From the NCBI RefSeq assembly GCF_004364635.1, contig NZ_SOAX01000004.1, forward strand, positions 1 to 64,000: a stretch of DNA of 64,000 nucleotides, in the 5' to 3' direction. The stretch is from Halospina denitrificans (lineage in GTDB: Bacteria; Pseudomonadota; Gammaproteobacteria; Pseudomonadales; Oleiphilaceae). Below are positions 9,578-18,101 of this stretch, one piece after another (the first letter of the stretch is position 1; each line of letters opens with the position of its first letter). Below the pieces are notes generated by a model. It was not told the DNA's origin. It did no database searches and worked only from the letters and a program-made list of their open reading frames with translations. The translations under genes were made by a program, and so were the position numbers.

Positions 9578-9915
9578 TGACGGATGTACTCAGGGAGCTG
9601 GGCGCGGTACTCGAGCAGCGCAAAAACAGCGCCAGCCCGGATGAGTCCTATGTGGCGAAGCTTCACCACAAGGGGCTCAACAGGATTCTGGAGAAAGTCG
9701 GCGAGGAATGTACCGAAACATTGATCGCTGCCAAGGACGCGGAGCGCTCAGGCGACAATAATGAACTGATTGCGGAGACAGCGGACCTATGGTTTCACAG
9801 CCTGGTCATGCTGTCGCACCAGGGCGAAGGGCCGGAAGCCGTGCTCAATGAGCTGGCCCGGCGCTTCGACCTCTCCGGGCTCGAAGAGAAGGCCCGGCGG
9901 ACAAAAGACTACTGA
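9577..9915 (+). CDS. hisE: Phosphoribosyl-ATP diphosphatase
   Basis: 112-residue MazG-like all-helical pyrophosphohydrolase, second step of histidine synthesis. The EVGEECTE-like metal motif appears as [14 protein letters not shown] near residues 41-54, with the [13 protein letters not shown] helix near 65-77. The last codon and the stop at 9913-9915 lie inside the left arm of a large palindromic element, so the end of the gene is part of that repeat. No separate terminator follows. Confidence 0.95.
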   Translation: MTDVLRELGAVLEQRKNSASPDESYVAKLHHKGLNRILEKVGEECTETLIAAKDAERSGDNNELIAETADLWFHSLVMLSHQGEGPEAVLNELARRFDLSGLEEKARRTKDY

Positions 9916-10124
9916 TACGTTTGTTAGTAAGCGGACAGGTGTTTCCAGAACCGTCCGGAGCCATGGATGGCGGAGGCGAGCGTACAGGGGTTGACGCGGT
10001 TGAGCGTAAACGGGCTTACAGGAAGTAAGCCCTGGACCTTTTAGCGGAGCAGGACAGCGCAGCTAAAAGGTATTCACAGCGTGTTCTGGAAACACCTGTC
10101 CGCTTACTAACAAACGTATCAGTA
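9910..10124. repeat. Compound palindromic element 1 with 42-base perfect arms
   Basis: Bases 9910-9951 are the exact reverse complement of 10083-10124 (42 bases, no mismatch). The interior of 131 bases begins with a core (about 9953-9989) and ends with its other part (about 10070-10082). Both parts match the loop of the second element at 14097-14234 read on the other strand. Between them sits about 77 extra bases. These fold into their own hairpins: GGGCTTAC 10012-10019 with 10025-10032, and a 10-base stem at 10036-10045 with 10062-10071. The left arm contains the hisE stop; the right arm ends 22 bases before tatA. Confidence 0.9.
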
Positions 10125-10146
10125 ACACATAATAGAGGAGACCATC

Positions 10147-10398
10147 ATGGGTGGTATCAGCATCTGGCAGCTTCTGATCGTATTCGGCATCGTCGTGCTG
10201 GTGTTCGGAACCAAGAAACTGCGCAACATGGGCGGTGACGTTGGCGGCGCAATCCGCAACTTCAAGCAGGCCATGAACACCGATGACAGCGACAAGAAAT
10301 CCGACGAGGAAAGCGAGGAGGCGGATGCGCCCCTGGAGCGCAAGGAAGCGGATTCCACCAAGGCCGGGGAAACCGAACGCAAACATGACCACTCCTGA
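10147..10398 (+). CDS. tatA: Sec-independent translocase subunit TatA
   Basis: 83 residues: a short N-terminal membrane helix (about 4-20), the FGTKKLRN hinge, an amphipathic helix (about 23-45), then an acidic tail. TatA oligomers make the transient pore that exports folded, twin-arginine-signal proteins. A GAGGAG ribosome site at 10134-10139 fits this start. It begins the tatABC operon directly after palindromic element 1, whose right arm must therefore lie in or beside the tat promoter region. NosZ in this window is a likely Tat substrate. Confidence 0.96.
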   Translation: MGGISIWQLLIVFGIVVLVFGTKKLRNMGGDVGGAIRNFKQAMNTDDSDKKSDEESEEADAPLERKEADSTKAGETERKHDHS

Positions 10399-10409
10399 GC
10401 CGGACGCCC

Positions 10410-10778
10410 ATGTTTGACCTTGGCTTTCTGGAACTCTTCATCTGCGGCGTTATTGCCCTGCTGGTGCTCGGCCCCGAACGACTGCCGGGCGCCGCCCGTG
10501 CTGCCGGGCACTGGGTCGGCAAGGCCCGACGCATGACCCGCCAGTTCTCGGAAGAACTGGACCGGCAGGTCAAGGCCGAGGAGATCCGCGAGCGCCTGAA
10601 GCAGGAGAAAAGCGAAATCGGTTACGAGGACATCCAGAAGAATGTCCAGGAAGCCCTGGACGAAGCCAAAGACCATAACCACCTGGTCCACTCCGAGGAC
10701 AACCAACGCAAATCCAATCCGGGATCCGGCACCTCCCGGACCCCAACGGATTCCGACAGCCAGTCCAGTAATCCATGA
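10410..10778 (+). CDS. tatB: Sec-independent translocase subunit TatB
   Basis: 122 residues with the TatB N-terminus MFDLGFLELF, an LGPERLP hinge near residues 22-28, a long charged amphipathic helix, and a low-complexity Ser/Asn-rich tail. TatB pairs with TatC to form the twin-arginine signal receptor. It starts 11 bases after tatA and overlaps tatC by 4 bases. Confidence 0.95.
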   Translation: MFDLGFLELFICGVIALLVLGPERLPGAARAAGHWVGKARRMTRQFSEELDRQVKAEEIRERLKQEKSEIGYEDIQKNVQEALDEAKDHNHLVHSEDNQRKSNPGSGTSRTPTDSDSQSSNP

Positions 10779-11536
10779 CGAGCCCAGAGACCGACCCCGA
10801 AGAATCCTCGATGCCGCTGGTCGCCCACCTGATCGAGCTGCGCAACCGGCTCCTGAAGGCCATCCTGGCCATTCTCGCGATCTTCCTGGTGCTCTATCCC
10901 TTCGCGAACGAGCTCTATGCCTGGCTGTCCGGCCCCCTTCGGGCCTACCTGCCGGAAGGCACCTCCATGATCGCCACGGATGTGGCCGCCCCCTTCTTCG
11001 CACCGCTGAAGCTGACGCTGGTTCTCGGGGTCTTCCTGGCCATGCCGGTGGTGCTGTACCAGATCTGGCGCTTCATGGCGCCGGGGCTCTATAAGCACGA
11101 AAAGAAACTGGCATTTCCGCTGCTGGCCTCCTCCATAATCCTGTTCTACCTGGGCGCACTGTTCGCCTACTACGCGGTCTTTCCGCTGGTATTCGCTTTC
11201 TTCACCTCGGTAGGTCCAGCCGAAGTCACGGTCATGACCGATATGAGCAGTTACCTGGATTTCGTGCTCAAACTGCTCTTCGCCTTTGGTGTCGCCTTCG
11301 AGATTCCCGTCGCCATTGTGCTGCTGATTCTCAGCGGCGCCACGGATGTCGCCTCGCTGCGGGAAAAACGCCCCTACGTGGTCGTGGGCTGCTTTGTGGT
11401 GGGCATGCTTATGACGCCGCCGGACATCATCTCCCAGACCATGCTGGCCGCGCCCATGTGGCTGCTGTTTGAGGCAGGCGTGCTGTTCGGTGTGCTGGTC
11501 GAACGCCGTCGCGAGGAAGAAACGGACGCGCCATGA
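10775..11536 (+). CDS. tatC: Sec-independent translocase subunit TatC
   Basis: 253 residues with six membrane segments and the conserved cytoplasmic N-terminal motif SMPLVAHLIELRNRL (near 11-25), where the twin-arginine signal docks. The KRPYVVVG-type loop lies near 197. TatC is the signal receptor core in the inner membrane. Start and stop overlap tatB and rsmE by 4 bases each, a tightly coupled arrangement. Confidence 0.97.
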   Translation: MTSPETDPEESSMPLVAHLIELRNRLLKAILAILAIFLVLYPFANELYAWLSGPLRAYLPEGTSMIATDVAAPFFAPLKLTLVLGVFLAMPVVLYQIWRFMAPGLYKHEKKLAFPLLASSIILFYLGALFAYYAVFPLVFAFFTSVGPAEVTVMTDMSSYLDFVLKLLFAFGVAFEIPVAIVLLILSGATDVASLREKRPYVVVGCFVVGMLMTPPDIISQTMLAAPMWLLFEAGVLFGVLVERRREEETDAP

Positions 11537-12258
11537 ACCTGCTGCTCCTCCGTCCCGAACAGTTGACGTCGGACAGCCGCGCCCGGGTCCAAGGACGCCA
11601 GTTGCGCCACATGCTGGATGTGCACGGGGCGGGCATTGGGGATTCACTGCGTGTTGGCCTGGTTAACGACGCCATCGGAAGCGCCGTGGTCGCCGACCTA
11701 ACCGATACCGAGGCCAGCCTTGAGATTACCTGGCAGGAAGATCCGCCGGCGCCCCTGCCGCTGACCCTGGTGCTGGCGTTGCCGCGCCCCAAGATGCTGC
11801 GGCGCATCATCCAGAGTGGCGTGGCCATGGGCGTGAAGCGCCTGGTGATCGTCAACAGTTACCGGGTCGACAAGAGCTACTGGCAGACGCCCTGGCTCGG
11901 CGACGAGGCACTGGCCGAGCAGATCACATTGGGGCTGGAACAGGCACGGGACACCCTCTGGCCGGAAATAATACAGCGCAAGCGCTTCAAGCCTTTTGTG
12001 GAGGACGAGCTGGCCGCCATGACCGAAGGCAGCCGACGCCTGATTGCCCATCCGGGTAGCGCCACTGCCTGCCCACAGGGACTGACCGAGCCCGTGAGCC
12101 TGTGCATCGGCCCAGAGGGCGGCTTTATTCCCTATGAAGTAAACCTGATCCGCGAGCAGGGCTTCGAGGCGGTCCATCTCGGGCCCCGGATCCTGCGTAC
12201 CGAAACAGCAATACCCGCGATTCTCGGGCGACTTTTCGATATCATCAACCTGACATGA
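11533..12258 (+). CDS. rsmE: 16S rRNA m3U1498 methyltransferase
   Basis: 241-residue SPOUT-class methyltransferase with an N-terminal PUA-like domain and a C-terminal trefoil knot, marked by SLCIGPEGGF near 193-202 and LGPRILRTETA near 218-228. It methylates U1498 in the 16S decoding region. It is coupled by overlap to tatC upstream and to the CLC gene downstream. Confidence 0.95.
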   Translation: MNLLLLRPEQLTSDSRARVQGRQLRHMLDVHGAGIGDSLRVGLVNDAIGSAVVADLTDTEASLEITWQEDPPAPLPLTLVLALPRPKMLRRIIQSGVAMGVKRLVIVNSYRVDKSYWQTPWLGDEALAEQITLGLEQARDTLWPEIIQRKRFKPFVEDELAAMTEGSRRLIAHPGSATACPQGLTEPVSLCIGPEGGFIPYEVNLIREQGFEAVHLGPRILRTETAIPAILGRLFDIINLT

Positions 12259-14084
12259 GCTCAGATACAGAGAACCCCACTCCCAGGACGAGCGGCCGCC
12301 AGGAGGAAGAGCACGAGGCGCAGCCCGTGATCTTCTGCCTGATTGCCATTGTGGTGGGCATTGTCACCGGCATCGGTGCCATCGCCTTTCACCACCTGAT
12401 CAGTTTCTTCCATAACGTCTTCTTCTACGGACGCCTGGCCGTGGATTCGGGCAACGAAACCCTGCTGGAGCCCAGCATCTGGGGCCCCTTCGTGGTGCTG
12501 GTGCCGGTCATCGGCGGCCTCGGCGTCGTGACCCTGACCCGCACCTTCGCGCCCGAGGCACGCGGCAGCGGGGTTCCCGAGGTCATCGATGCGGTCTACT
12601 TCCGCGAAGGTCTTATCCGGCCTGTGGTGGCCGGCGCCAAGTCGCTGGCCTCGGCCCTGTCCATCGGCAGTGGGGCCTCGGTCGGCCGGGAGGGTCCGAT
12701 CATCCAGATCGGCGCCTCTCTGGCCTCGAGCATCGCACGGCTTGTGCACCTCAGCACCTGGCAGCGGATCACCCTGATCGCCGCCGGCGCCGGGGGCGGT
12801 ATCGCCGCCACATTCAACACGCCCCTGGGCGGCGTGATGTTCGCCATTGAGCTGATGCTGCCCGAGCTCAGCAGCCGGACCTTCCTGCCCGTTGTGCTTT
12901 CCACCGCTACGGCGGCTTACATTGGCAGGCTGGCGCTGGGCATGACGCCGGCCTTCCTGATTCCGGCCCCGGAGGCGGTCACGGCCGCCACTCTTGGCGT
13001 GCACAACATCCTGGCCATGAGCGTTCTGGGCGTGGCCTGTGGACTGGCCTCCTGGGGCTTTATCCAGCTCCAGTCGGTGACGGAGACGGGGTTTGAGCGG
13101 CTCACGCGCAACCACTATCTGCGCCATACCGCGGGGATGCTGATGGTTGGCTTCATCCTGCTGGCCGTGCAGCAGTTTTCCGGCCATTACCATGTGGCCG
13201 GCGCCAGTTACGCGACCATCAGCGAGATCCTCCACGGCAATCTGGTGGCGCTTCAGCTTCTGGTGTTCCTGTTCGTGGCCAAGCTCTTCGCGACCACGCT
13301 GAGTCTGGGATCGGGCTCGTCCGGGGGCATTTTCTCGCCCGCGCTCTTCCTGGGCGCCACGCTCGGGGCGGCTTTCGGCACGGCACTGTCCATTATCTGG
13401 CCTGGCGCGGACATCAATCCCATGAACTACGCGGTCGTGGGCATGGCGAGCATTGTGGGCGGTGTTACCGGGGCTGCTATGACGGCCATTGTGATGGTGT
13501 TCGAGATGACCCGGGACTATGTGATCATCATTCCGCTGATTATTGCGGTTGCGATTTCCATCGGGGTTCGCCGGGGCCTGCTGAACGAGACCATCTATAC
13601 GATCAAGCTGGCGCGCCGGGGCAAGCACTTTTCGAGCGAGCGTCACCGGAATCTGTTCCTGCTGCGTCATGCGGAGGATTTCATGGAGGAGTCTTTCGTG
13701 CATCTGGCGCCGGATACGCTGGTGGATGATGCCTTTGAGCGGATTGGGCGGGATGCGGATGTGAATTACGTTCTGCTGACGAATGGGGTTGGCATTGTGA
13801 CGGCGGTGCTGCCATTCAGTGAGTTGCTTAATGCGGAGCATGAGGGCAATGCGCATTCAATGCGCCTGGATGAGTTGGATGCGCAGGATTTTGTGTTTGT
13901 GCATGCGAACAACATCCTGAGTGAGGCGGTTAAGCAGCTGACGAATGCGGGGGTGCTTTATGCGGTGGTGATTCCGGACCAGAGTGAGGAGCCGCCTCCT
14001 ACGCAGGTGCTGGGGGTTCTGGATAAGGATCATCTGGCCGACAGTGTGATGGAGCAGTTTAGGACCTTCAGTACCGGGGGGTGA
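12255..14084 (+). CDS. CLC-family chloride channel/transporter with C-terminal CBS region
   Basis: 609 residues. The membrane part (about 25-450) has the three anion-selectivity loops GSGVPEV, GREGPII and GSGSSGGIFSP, so the gating glutamate in GREGP is present. The C-terminal 150 residues form a cytoplasmic CBS pair. At the place where proton-coupled CLC exchangers carry a second glutamate (EE before M-P) this protein reads FAIELMLPE, with leucine. This suggests a channel or an uncoupled transporter. The gene overlaps rsmE by 4 bases. From about 13550 onward the third codon positions look less C-biased than upstream. Confidence 0.9.
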   Translation: MSSDTENPTPRTSGRQEEEHEAQPVIFCLIAIVVGIVTGIGAIAFHHLISFFHNVFFYGRLAVDSGNETLLEPSIWGPFVVLVPVIGGLGVVTLTRTFAPEARGSGVPEVIDAVYFREGLIRPVVAGAKSLASALSIGSGASVGREGPIIQIGASLASSIARLVHLSTWQRITLIAAGAGGGIAATFNTPLGGVMFAIELMLPELSSRTFLPVVLSTATAAYIGRLALGMTPAFLIPAPEAVTAATLGVHNILAMSVLGVACGLASWGFIQLQSVTETGFERLTRNHYLRHTAGMLMVGFILLAVQQFSGHYHVAGASYATISEILHGNLVALQLLVFLFVAKLFATTLSLGSGSSGGIFSPALFLGATLGAAFGTALSIIWPGADINPMNYAVVGMASIVGGVTGAAMTAIVMVFEMTRDYVIIIPLIIAVAISIGVRRGLLNETIYTIKLARRGKHFSSERHRNLFLLRHAEDFMEESFVHLAPDTLVDDAFERIGRDADVNYVLLTNGVGIVTAVLPFSELLNAEHEGNAHSMRLDELDAQDFVFVHANNILSEAVKQLTNAGVLYAVVIPDQSEEPPPTQVLGVLDKDHLADSVMEQFRTFSTGG

Positions 14085-14096
14085 GAGTAGGCGCCC

Positions 14097-14234
14097 GTGT
14101 CTGATTCGGCCGGCGGGGCGGGAGGGTTTTCCCGGGAACCGCTTTGAATACATCCATGTACGCTGCGCCTCCGCCATCCATGGCTCCGGAGCTTCCCGTG
14201 AAAACCCTCCCGCCCCGCCGGCCGAACCAGACAC
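14097..14234. repeat. Palindromic element 2 with 42-base arms and shared core
   Basis: Bases 14097-14138 pair with 14193-14234 over 42 positions with two mismatches. The arms are GC-rich and unrelated in sequence to the arms of element 1. The 54-base loop (14139-14192), reverse complemented, matches both parts of the element 1 interior, including the string GCCATGGATGGCGGAGGCG. It lies between the CLC gene (stop at 14084) and the convergent ubiI end (14247), so it may act as a bidirectional transcription barrier, but neither side has a T tract. Confidence 0.88.
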
Positions 14235-14246
14235 TAACTTAGAGTA

Positions 14247-15503
14247 TTAAATGTCGAATCTCGGGAGGGGGTGACTCATGCCCATGGCTTCCGAGGCAAT
14301 CCGGTTTTTGATGAACGTTTGCCCGTCCAGCCACCGCATGCCGGTATTTCGCAGCCAGCGTAGGGGCATTTCGTCGCGGCCGAAGAGTTGTTTGAAGCCT
14401 TCCATGGCCGCCATCAGGGAGAGGTTTTCCACCTTGCGGCGGCGCTGGTAGCGCTGTAGGGCGCTGAGGTGGGCGGGGTTGAGGCCGCGGTCCTGGGCTC
14501 GGCGGATTTCGTCGGCGAGGACGGCGACGTCGGCGAAGCCGAGGTTGACGCCCTGCCCGGCCAGGGGGTGGATGGTGTGGGCGGCGTCGCCGACCAGGGC
14601 GACGCCGGGGCGGATGTATTCTCGGGCGTGGCGTTGGCGCAGGGGGATGGCGTGGCGTTTGGAGATTTCCTGTACGTCGCCCAGGACGTTTTCGAGTGCG
14701 TCGCCGAGTTCCATGGCAAAGGCGCCGTCGTCGAGGTTCATCAGGCGTGCGGATTCGGGGACGTCCTGCGACCAGACGATGGAGACGAAGTGGTCTGAGT
14801 GCTGTTCGTTGGCCATTGGGAGGTAGGCGACGGGGCCGGTGCTCATGAAGCGTTGCCAGGCGGTGTGCTGGTGGGCGTTTTCCAGGCGAGCGGTGCAGAC
14901 GATGGCCTGTTGGTCGTAGTCCCATTCCCGGGTGGCCAGGCCGGCCCATTGGCGGATGCGGGAGTTGGCGCCGTCGGCGCCGATGACCAGCGAAGCTTCG
15001 AGCCAGCGGCCGTTGCCGAGCATGACGGCGGAGCCGGTGGATGTGGGGCGCCACTGGCGGACGTGCTCGCTGTCCAGCCAGCGTATGCCGGGGCTGTGTT
15101 CCATGGCCTGGATAAGGGCGCTGAGGACGAAGCGGTTCTCGACGATGGTGCCGAGGCGTTCGGTCTGCAGGTCCGCCGAGTCGAAGTGGATGCTGCCGGT
15201 GCCATCCGCATCCCATACACGCATCTGTCGATAGGCGCAGTGGCGCGCCGACTCGATCACTGGCCAGGCACCCAGGTCTGTCAGAAGTTGGCGCGTGGAC
15301 TCCGTGAGGGCGCTGACACGGGGTTCGAAGTCATGCACGGACTCGACCGGGTCTGCAGGATGAAGCAGGCTCTCGCGGGGCTGGGGCTCGATCACGGTTA
15401 CGTTCAGCTCAAGGCGGGACAGCGCCAGCGCCAGGGCAGCGCCGACCATGCCGCCGCCGACAATCGCGATCTGGGTACGTTCGGTCATTGCCTCTTCACT
15501 CAT
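14247..15503 (-). CDS. ubiI: FAD-dependent 2-octaprenylphenol hydroxylase (UbiI type)
   Basis: 418-residue flavoprotein hydroxylase with the Rossmann GGGMVGAALALALSR at the N-terminus, the DG motif VIGADGANSRIRQWAG near 170, and the second FAD motif LVGDAAHTIHPLAGQGVNLG near 302. It follows ubiH in the same order as E. coli ygfB-pepP-ubiH-ubiI, so UbiI (C5 hydroxylation in ubiquinone synthesis) is the best assignment; UbiF-like regiospecificity cannot be excluded. The start at 15503 overlaps the ubiH stop; an inner ATG at 15488 is an alternative. Confidence 0.88.
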   Translation of the reverse strand: MSEEAMTERTQIAIVGGGMVGAALALALSRLELNVTVIEPQPRESLLHPADPVESVHDFEPRVSALTESTRQLLTDLGAWPVIESARHCAYRQMRVWDADGTGSIHFDSADLQTERLGTIVENRFVLSALIQAMEHSPGIRWLDSEHVRQWRPTSTGSAVMLGNGRWLEASLVIGADGANSRIRQWAGLATREWDYDQQAIVCTARLENAHQHTAWQRFMSTGPVAYLPMANEQHSDHFVSIVWSQDVPESARLMNLDDGAFAMELGDALENVLGDVQEISKRHAIPLRQRHAREYIRPGVALVGDAAHTIHPLAGQGVNLGFADVAVLADEIRRAQDRGLNPAHLSALQRYQRRRKVENLSLMAAMEGFKQLFGRDEMPLRWLRNTGMRWLDGQTFIKNRIASEAMGMSHPLPRFDI

Positions 15504-16752
15504 GGCCGAGCGAGCTCCGTCTGCGGTTCAGGCCCATGTTCTGACGCGCCAGCCAGTGTCGGGCGCCGGGGGCCGCATCCAGCGCCAGCAGGCCCAGGTC
15601 CCGGATATGCCCCGGAAAACCGCTGGAACCGGAGAAGACGCGGATAATGCCGTCCGAGAAGCCGACGATGGCATCCACGTCCTGCTGGTGTTCGTCCAGG
15701 TAGGGCCGGAGGGTGTGAAGATCAGACAGGGACTGCCCATCCCGATGGGCCTGTGCGAGGCAAGCGCTCAGGCGCATCAGGCCACGCAGGGCCAGGTTGA
15801 AGCCCTGCCCCGCCACCGGATGCAGTGCATGGGCGGCATTGCCGACCAGTACCACGCCCGGACGCGCCGGCTCCGGCGCCTGTTCCAGCCCGAGCGCGTA
15901 GCTGTGGCGCCGCCCCACCCGTTCGAAGCGACCCCGGCGCCAGCCGAAAAGCCCCTGCAGCTCCTTCAGGAAGGCCCTGTCGTCCAGTGCCATGCGGCGT
16001 TCCACTTCCGTGGCCGGCATGGTCCAGACCAGCGCGTAATCATGGGACTTGCGGTGTGGGAGCAGGGCCACGGGGCCGTCGTCGGTGAAGCGTTCATAGG
16101 CCACGCCCTCATGGGGACGGGACGTGGTCACGGTGGCAACCATGGCATGCTGGTCATAGTCCCGGCGTTGGACGCTGAACCCAAGGGCCTCACGCAGTCC
16201 TGAACGGCCTCCGTCGGCCACCACCAGTAGGTCGCAGTGCCAGCTCTCCGTCGCGCCATCACGTTCAATCCGGACCTCGGCGCCCTGCTGGCTGCTCTGG
16301 GCGGACTGGACGCGGGCCGGGCAGAGCCATTGAATGTCGGCATTACCCAAAGCCGAAACCAGGTTCAGGCCCAGCCAGGCATTATCCACCACATAACCCA
16401 GGGCATCCTGTCCATGTTCAGCCGCGTCCATTCGGGCGGAGCCGAAGCGGCCGCGCTCGGAGACATGGATTCGGTGGATCCCTGTGGCGCCTTCGGCAAT
16501 CGCCGGCCACAGGCCCAGATCCTCGTAGATCAATCGGGACCCGTAGGCCAGTGCCGTCGCGCGCGCATCGTAACTGGGCTGATAGTGCTCGTGCGGCGAT
16601 ACATCCGGAGTGATGGGCGCGGATTCGACTACTGCTACGCTCATATCGGGGGCGTGACGGGACAGGGCCAGCGCCAGCGAAGCGCCGGCCATACCCCCGC
16701 CCACGATCAGGACCTGGCAGTGGTGATCCACCGCTTCCCCTGATTCAGCCAT
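15496..16752 (-). CDS. ubiH: 2-octaprenyl-6-methoxyphenol hydroxylase
   Basis: 418-residue paralogue of ubiI with GGGMAGASLALALSRHAP near 17-34, a DG motif VVADGGRSGLREALG near 181, and a C-terminal FAD block VLVGNAAHALHPVAGQGFNLA near 301. The aspartate of the usual GDAAH is asparagine here, as in other UbiH proteins. It performs the C1 hydroxylation of the ubiquinone ring with O2. The start overlaps the pepP stop by 8 bases and the stop overlaps ubiI, so the three are co-transcribed. Confidence 0.9.
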   Translation of the reverse strand: MAESGEAVDHHCQVLIVGGGMAGASLALALSRHAPDMSVAVVESAPITPDVSPHEHYQPSYDARATALAYGSRLIYEDLGLWPAIAEGATGIHRIHVSERGRFGSARMDAAEHGQDALGYVVDNAWLGLNLVSALGNADIQWLCPARVQSAQSSQQGAEVRIERDGATESWHCDLLVVADGGRSGLREALGFSVQRRDYDQHAMVATVTTSRPHEGVAYERFTDDGPVALLPHRKSHDYALVWTMPATEVERRMALDDRAFLKELQGLFGWRRGRFERVGRRHSYALGLEQAPEPARPGVVLVGNAAHALHPVAGQGFNLALRGLMRLSACLAQAHRDGQSLSDLHTLRPYLDEHQQDVDAIVGFSDGIIRVFSGSSGFPGHIRDLGLLALDAAPGARHWLARQNMGLNRRRSSLGHE

Positions 16753-18088
16753 CGGCCATCAATGCCTCGATATCAGCGATTTCCTTCGGCACCCCAGTGG
16801 TAAGATTCCGATAGCCGTCACGGGTGACGACAATATCGTCCTCGATGCGCACGGCAATCCCCCGCCAGCGTTCCTCGACCTGCGTGTTGTGCGGGCTGAT
16901 GTACAGGCCCGGTTCTATGGTCATCACCATACCGGGCTCCTGCACGCGCCAGGCGCCGCCGATCTTGTAGTCGCCCACATCGTGGACGTCCATGCCCAGC
17001 CAGTGGCCGGTCCGGTGCATGAAGAAGTCCCGGTAATGGCCCTGCTCCACCACTTCCTCGAGCGTGCCCTTGAGGAGGCCCAGATCAAGCAGCCCCTGGC
17101 TCAGTATCTCGACCGCAGCTTCATGGGGCTGGTTCCAGTGGTTCTCCGGTTTCACGGCCTCGATTGCGGCCTTCTGGGCCGCCAGGACCACCTCGTACAC
17201 GGCCTTCTGTTCCGCGCTGAAGCGGCCATTCGCCGGAAAGGTCCGGGTGATGTCCGCCGCGTACCCTTGATACTCACACCCGGCGTCAATCAGCACCAGC
17301 TCACCATCCGCCAGCACGCCGCTGTTCTCGATGTAATGCAGTACACAGCCATTGGCCCCACTGCCGACAATGGTGGGATAGGCCGGGAAGGCTGCTCCCT
17401 GGTCCCTGAAGTGATAGAGCAGTTCCGCCTCGAGCTGATATTCGCGCAGCCCCGGTTGTGCCCGGCGCATGGCACGGCAGTGGGCTTCGGCGCTGATGGT
17501 CGCCGCGCGCCCCATTGCCTTGAGTTCGGCACCGCTTTTATAGAGGCGCATGTCGTGCAGGGTGTGTTCCAGGGAGACAAACTCACCTGGCGGCTTGGCA
17601 CCACTGCGGACCTTCGAGCGGATGCTGTTGATCCACTCCATGACCCGGGCATCAAAGCCTGCGTCGCGGCCGATGGAGTAATAGACCCGCGAGCGCCCCT
17701 CGATCAGGCCCGGAAGAATGTCGTCGATATCGCCCACCGGAAAGGCATCATCCATTCCGTAGTCGGAAACCGCCCCGTCCGGCCCGATCATGGAGCCGTC
17801 CCAGAGTTCACGATCCGGGTCCCGTTCCCGACAGAAAAGGACGCTTTCCCCATGCTCCCGCCCGGGGATCAACGCCAGGACAGCATGCGGCTCATCAAAG
17901 CCGGTCAGGTAATGGAAATCACTGTCCTGGCGGTAGGGAAACTCCGTATCCCGGCTCCGCGTCCGCTCTGGCGCTGCTGACAGGATGGCGATGCTGTCCG
18001 GTGCCATCTGTTCGATCAGGCGCTGTCGCCGCTCGGCGTATTCCCTGAGTGGAATAATCCGGTCGCTCTGTTTTGCTTGCGCATTCAT
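16745..18088 (-). CDS. pepP: Xaa-Pro aminopeptidase P
   Basis: 447 residues with an N-terminal AMP-N creatinase-like domain (about 1-170) and a C-terminal pita-bread metalloprotease domain. The binuclear Mn ligands are visible: IDAGCEYQGYAADITR (two Asp), HRTGHWLGMDVHD (His), EPGLY (Glu) and RIEDD (Glu). It removes N-terminal residues before proline. The gene sits between ygfB and ubiH as in E. coli. Confidence 0.95.
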   Translation of the reverse strand: MNAQAKQSDRIIPLREYAERRQRLIEQMAPDSIAILSAAPERTRSRDTEFPYRQDSDFHYLTGFDEPHAVLALIPGREHGESVLFCRERDPDRELWDGSMIGPDGAVSDYGMDDAFPVGDIDDILPGLIEGRSRVYYSIGRDAGFDARVMEWINSIRSKVRSGAKPPGEFVSLEHTLHDMRLYKSGAELKAMGRAATISAEAHCRAMRRAQPGLREYQLEAELLYHFRDQGAAFPAYPTIVGSGANGCVLHYIENSGVLADGELVLIDAGCEYQGYAADITRTFPANGRFSAEQKAVYEVVLAAQKAAIEAVKPENHWNQPHEAAVEILSQGLLDLGLLKGTLEEVVEQGHYRDFFMHRTGHWLGMDVHDVGDYKIGGAWRVQEPGMVMTIEPGLYISPHNTQVEERWRGIAVRIEDDIVVTRDGYRNLTTGVPKEIADIEALMADG

Positions 18089-18101
18089 AGACTGGGCTCG
18101 T

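Noticed and set aside
12261-13856. 531-codon minus-strand frame opposite the CLC gene
   Set aside because: Rich in His, Gln, Gly and Arg in the manner of antisense shadows; the plus strand encodes a clear CLC protein.
14239-15216. Minus-strand frame of 325 codons overlapping ubiI in another frame
   Set aside because: Extremely Pro/Arg/His-rich and contained within ubiI, which has both FAD motifs.
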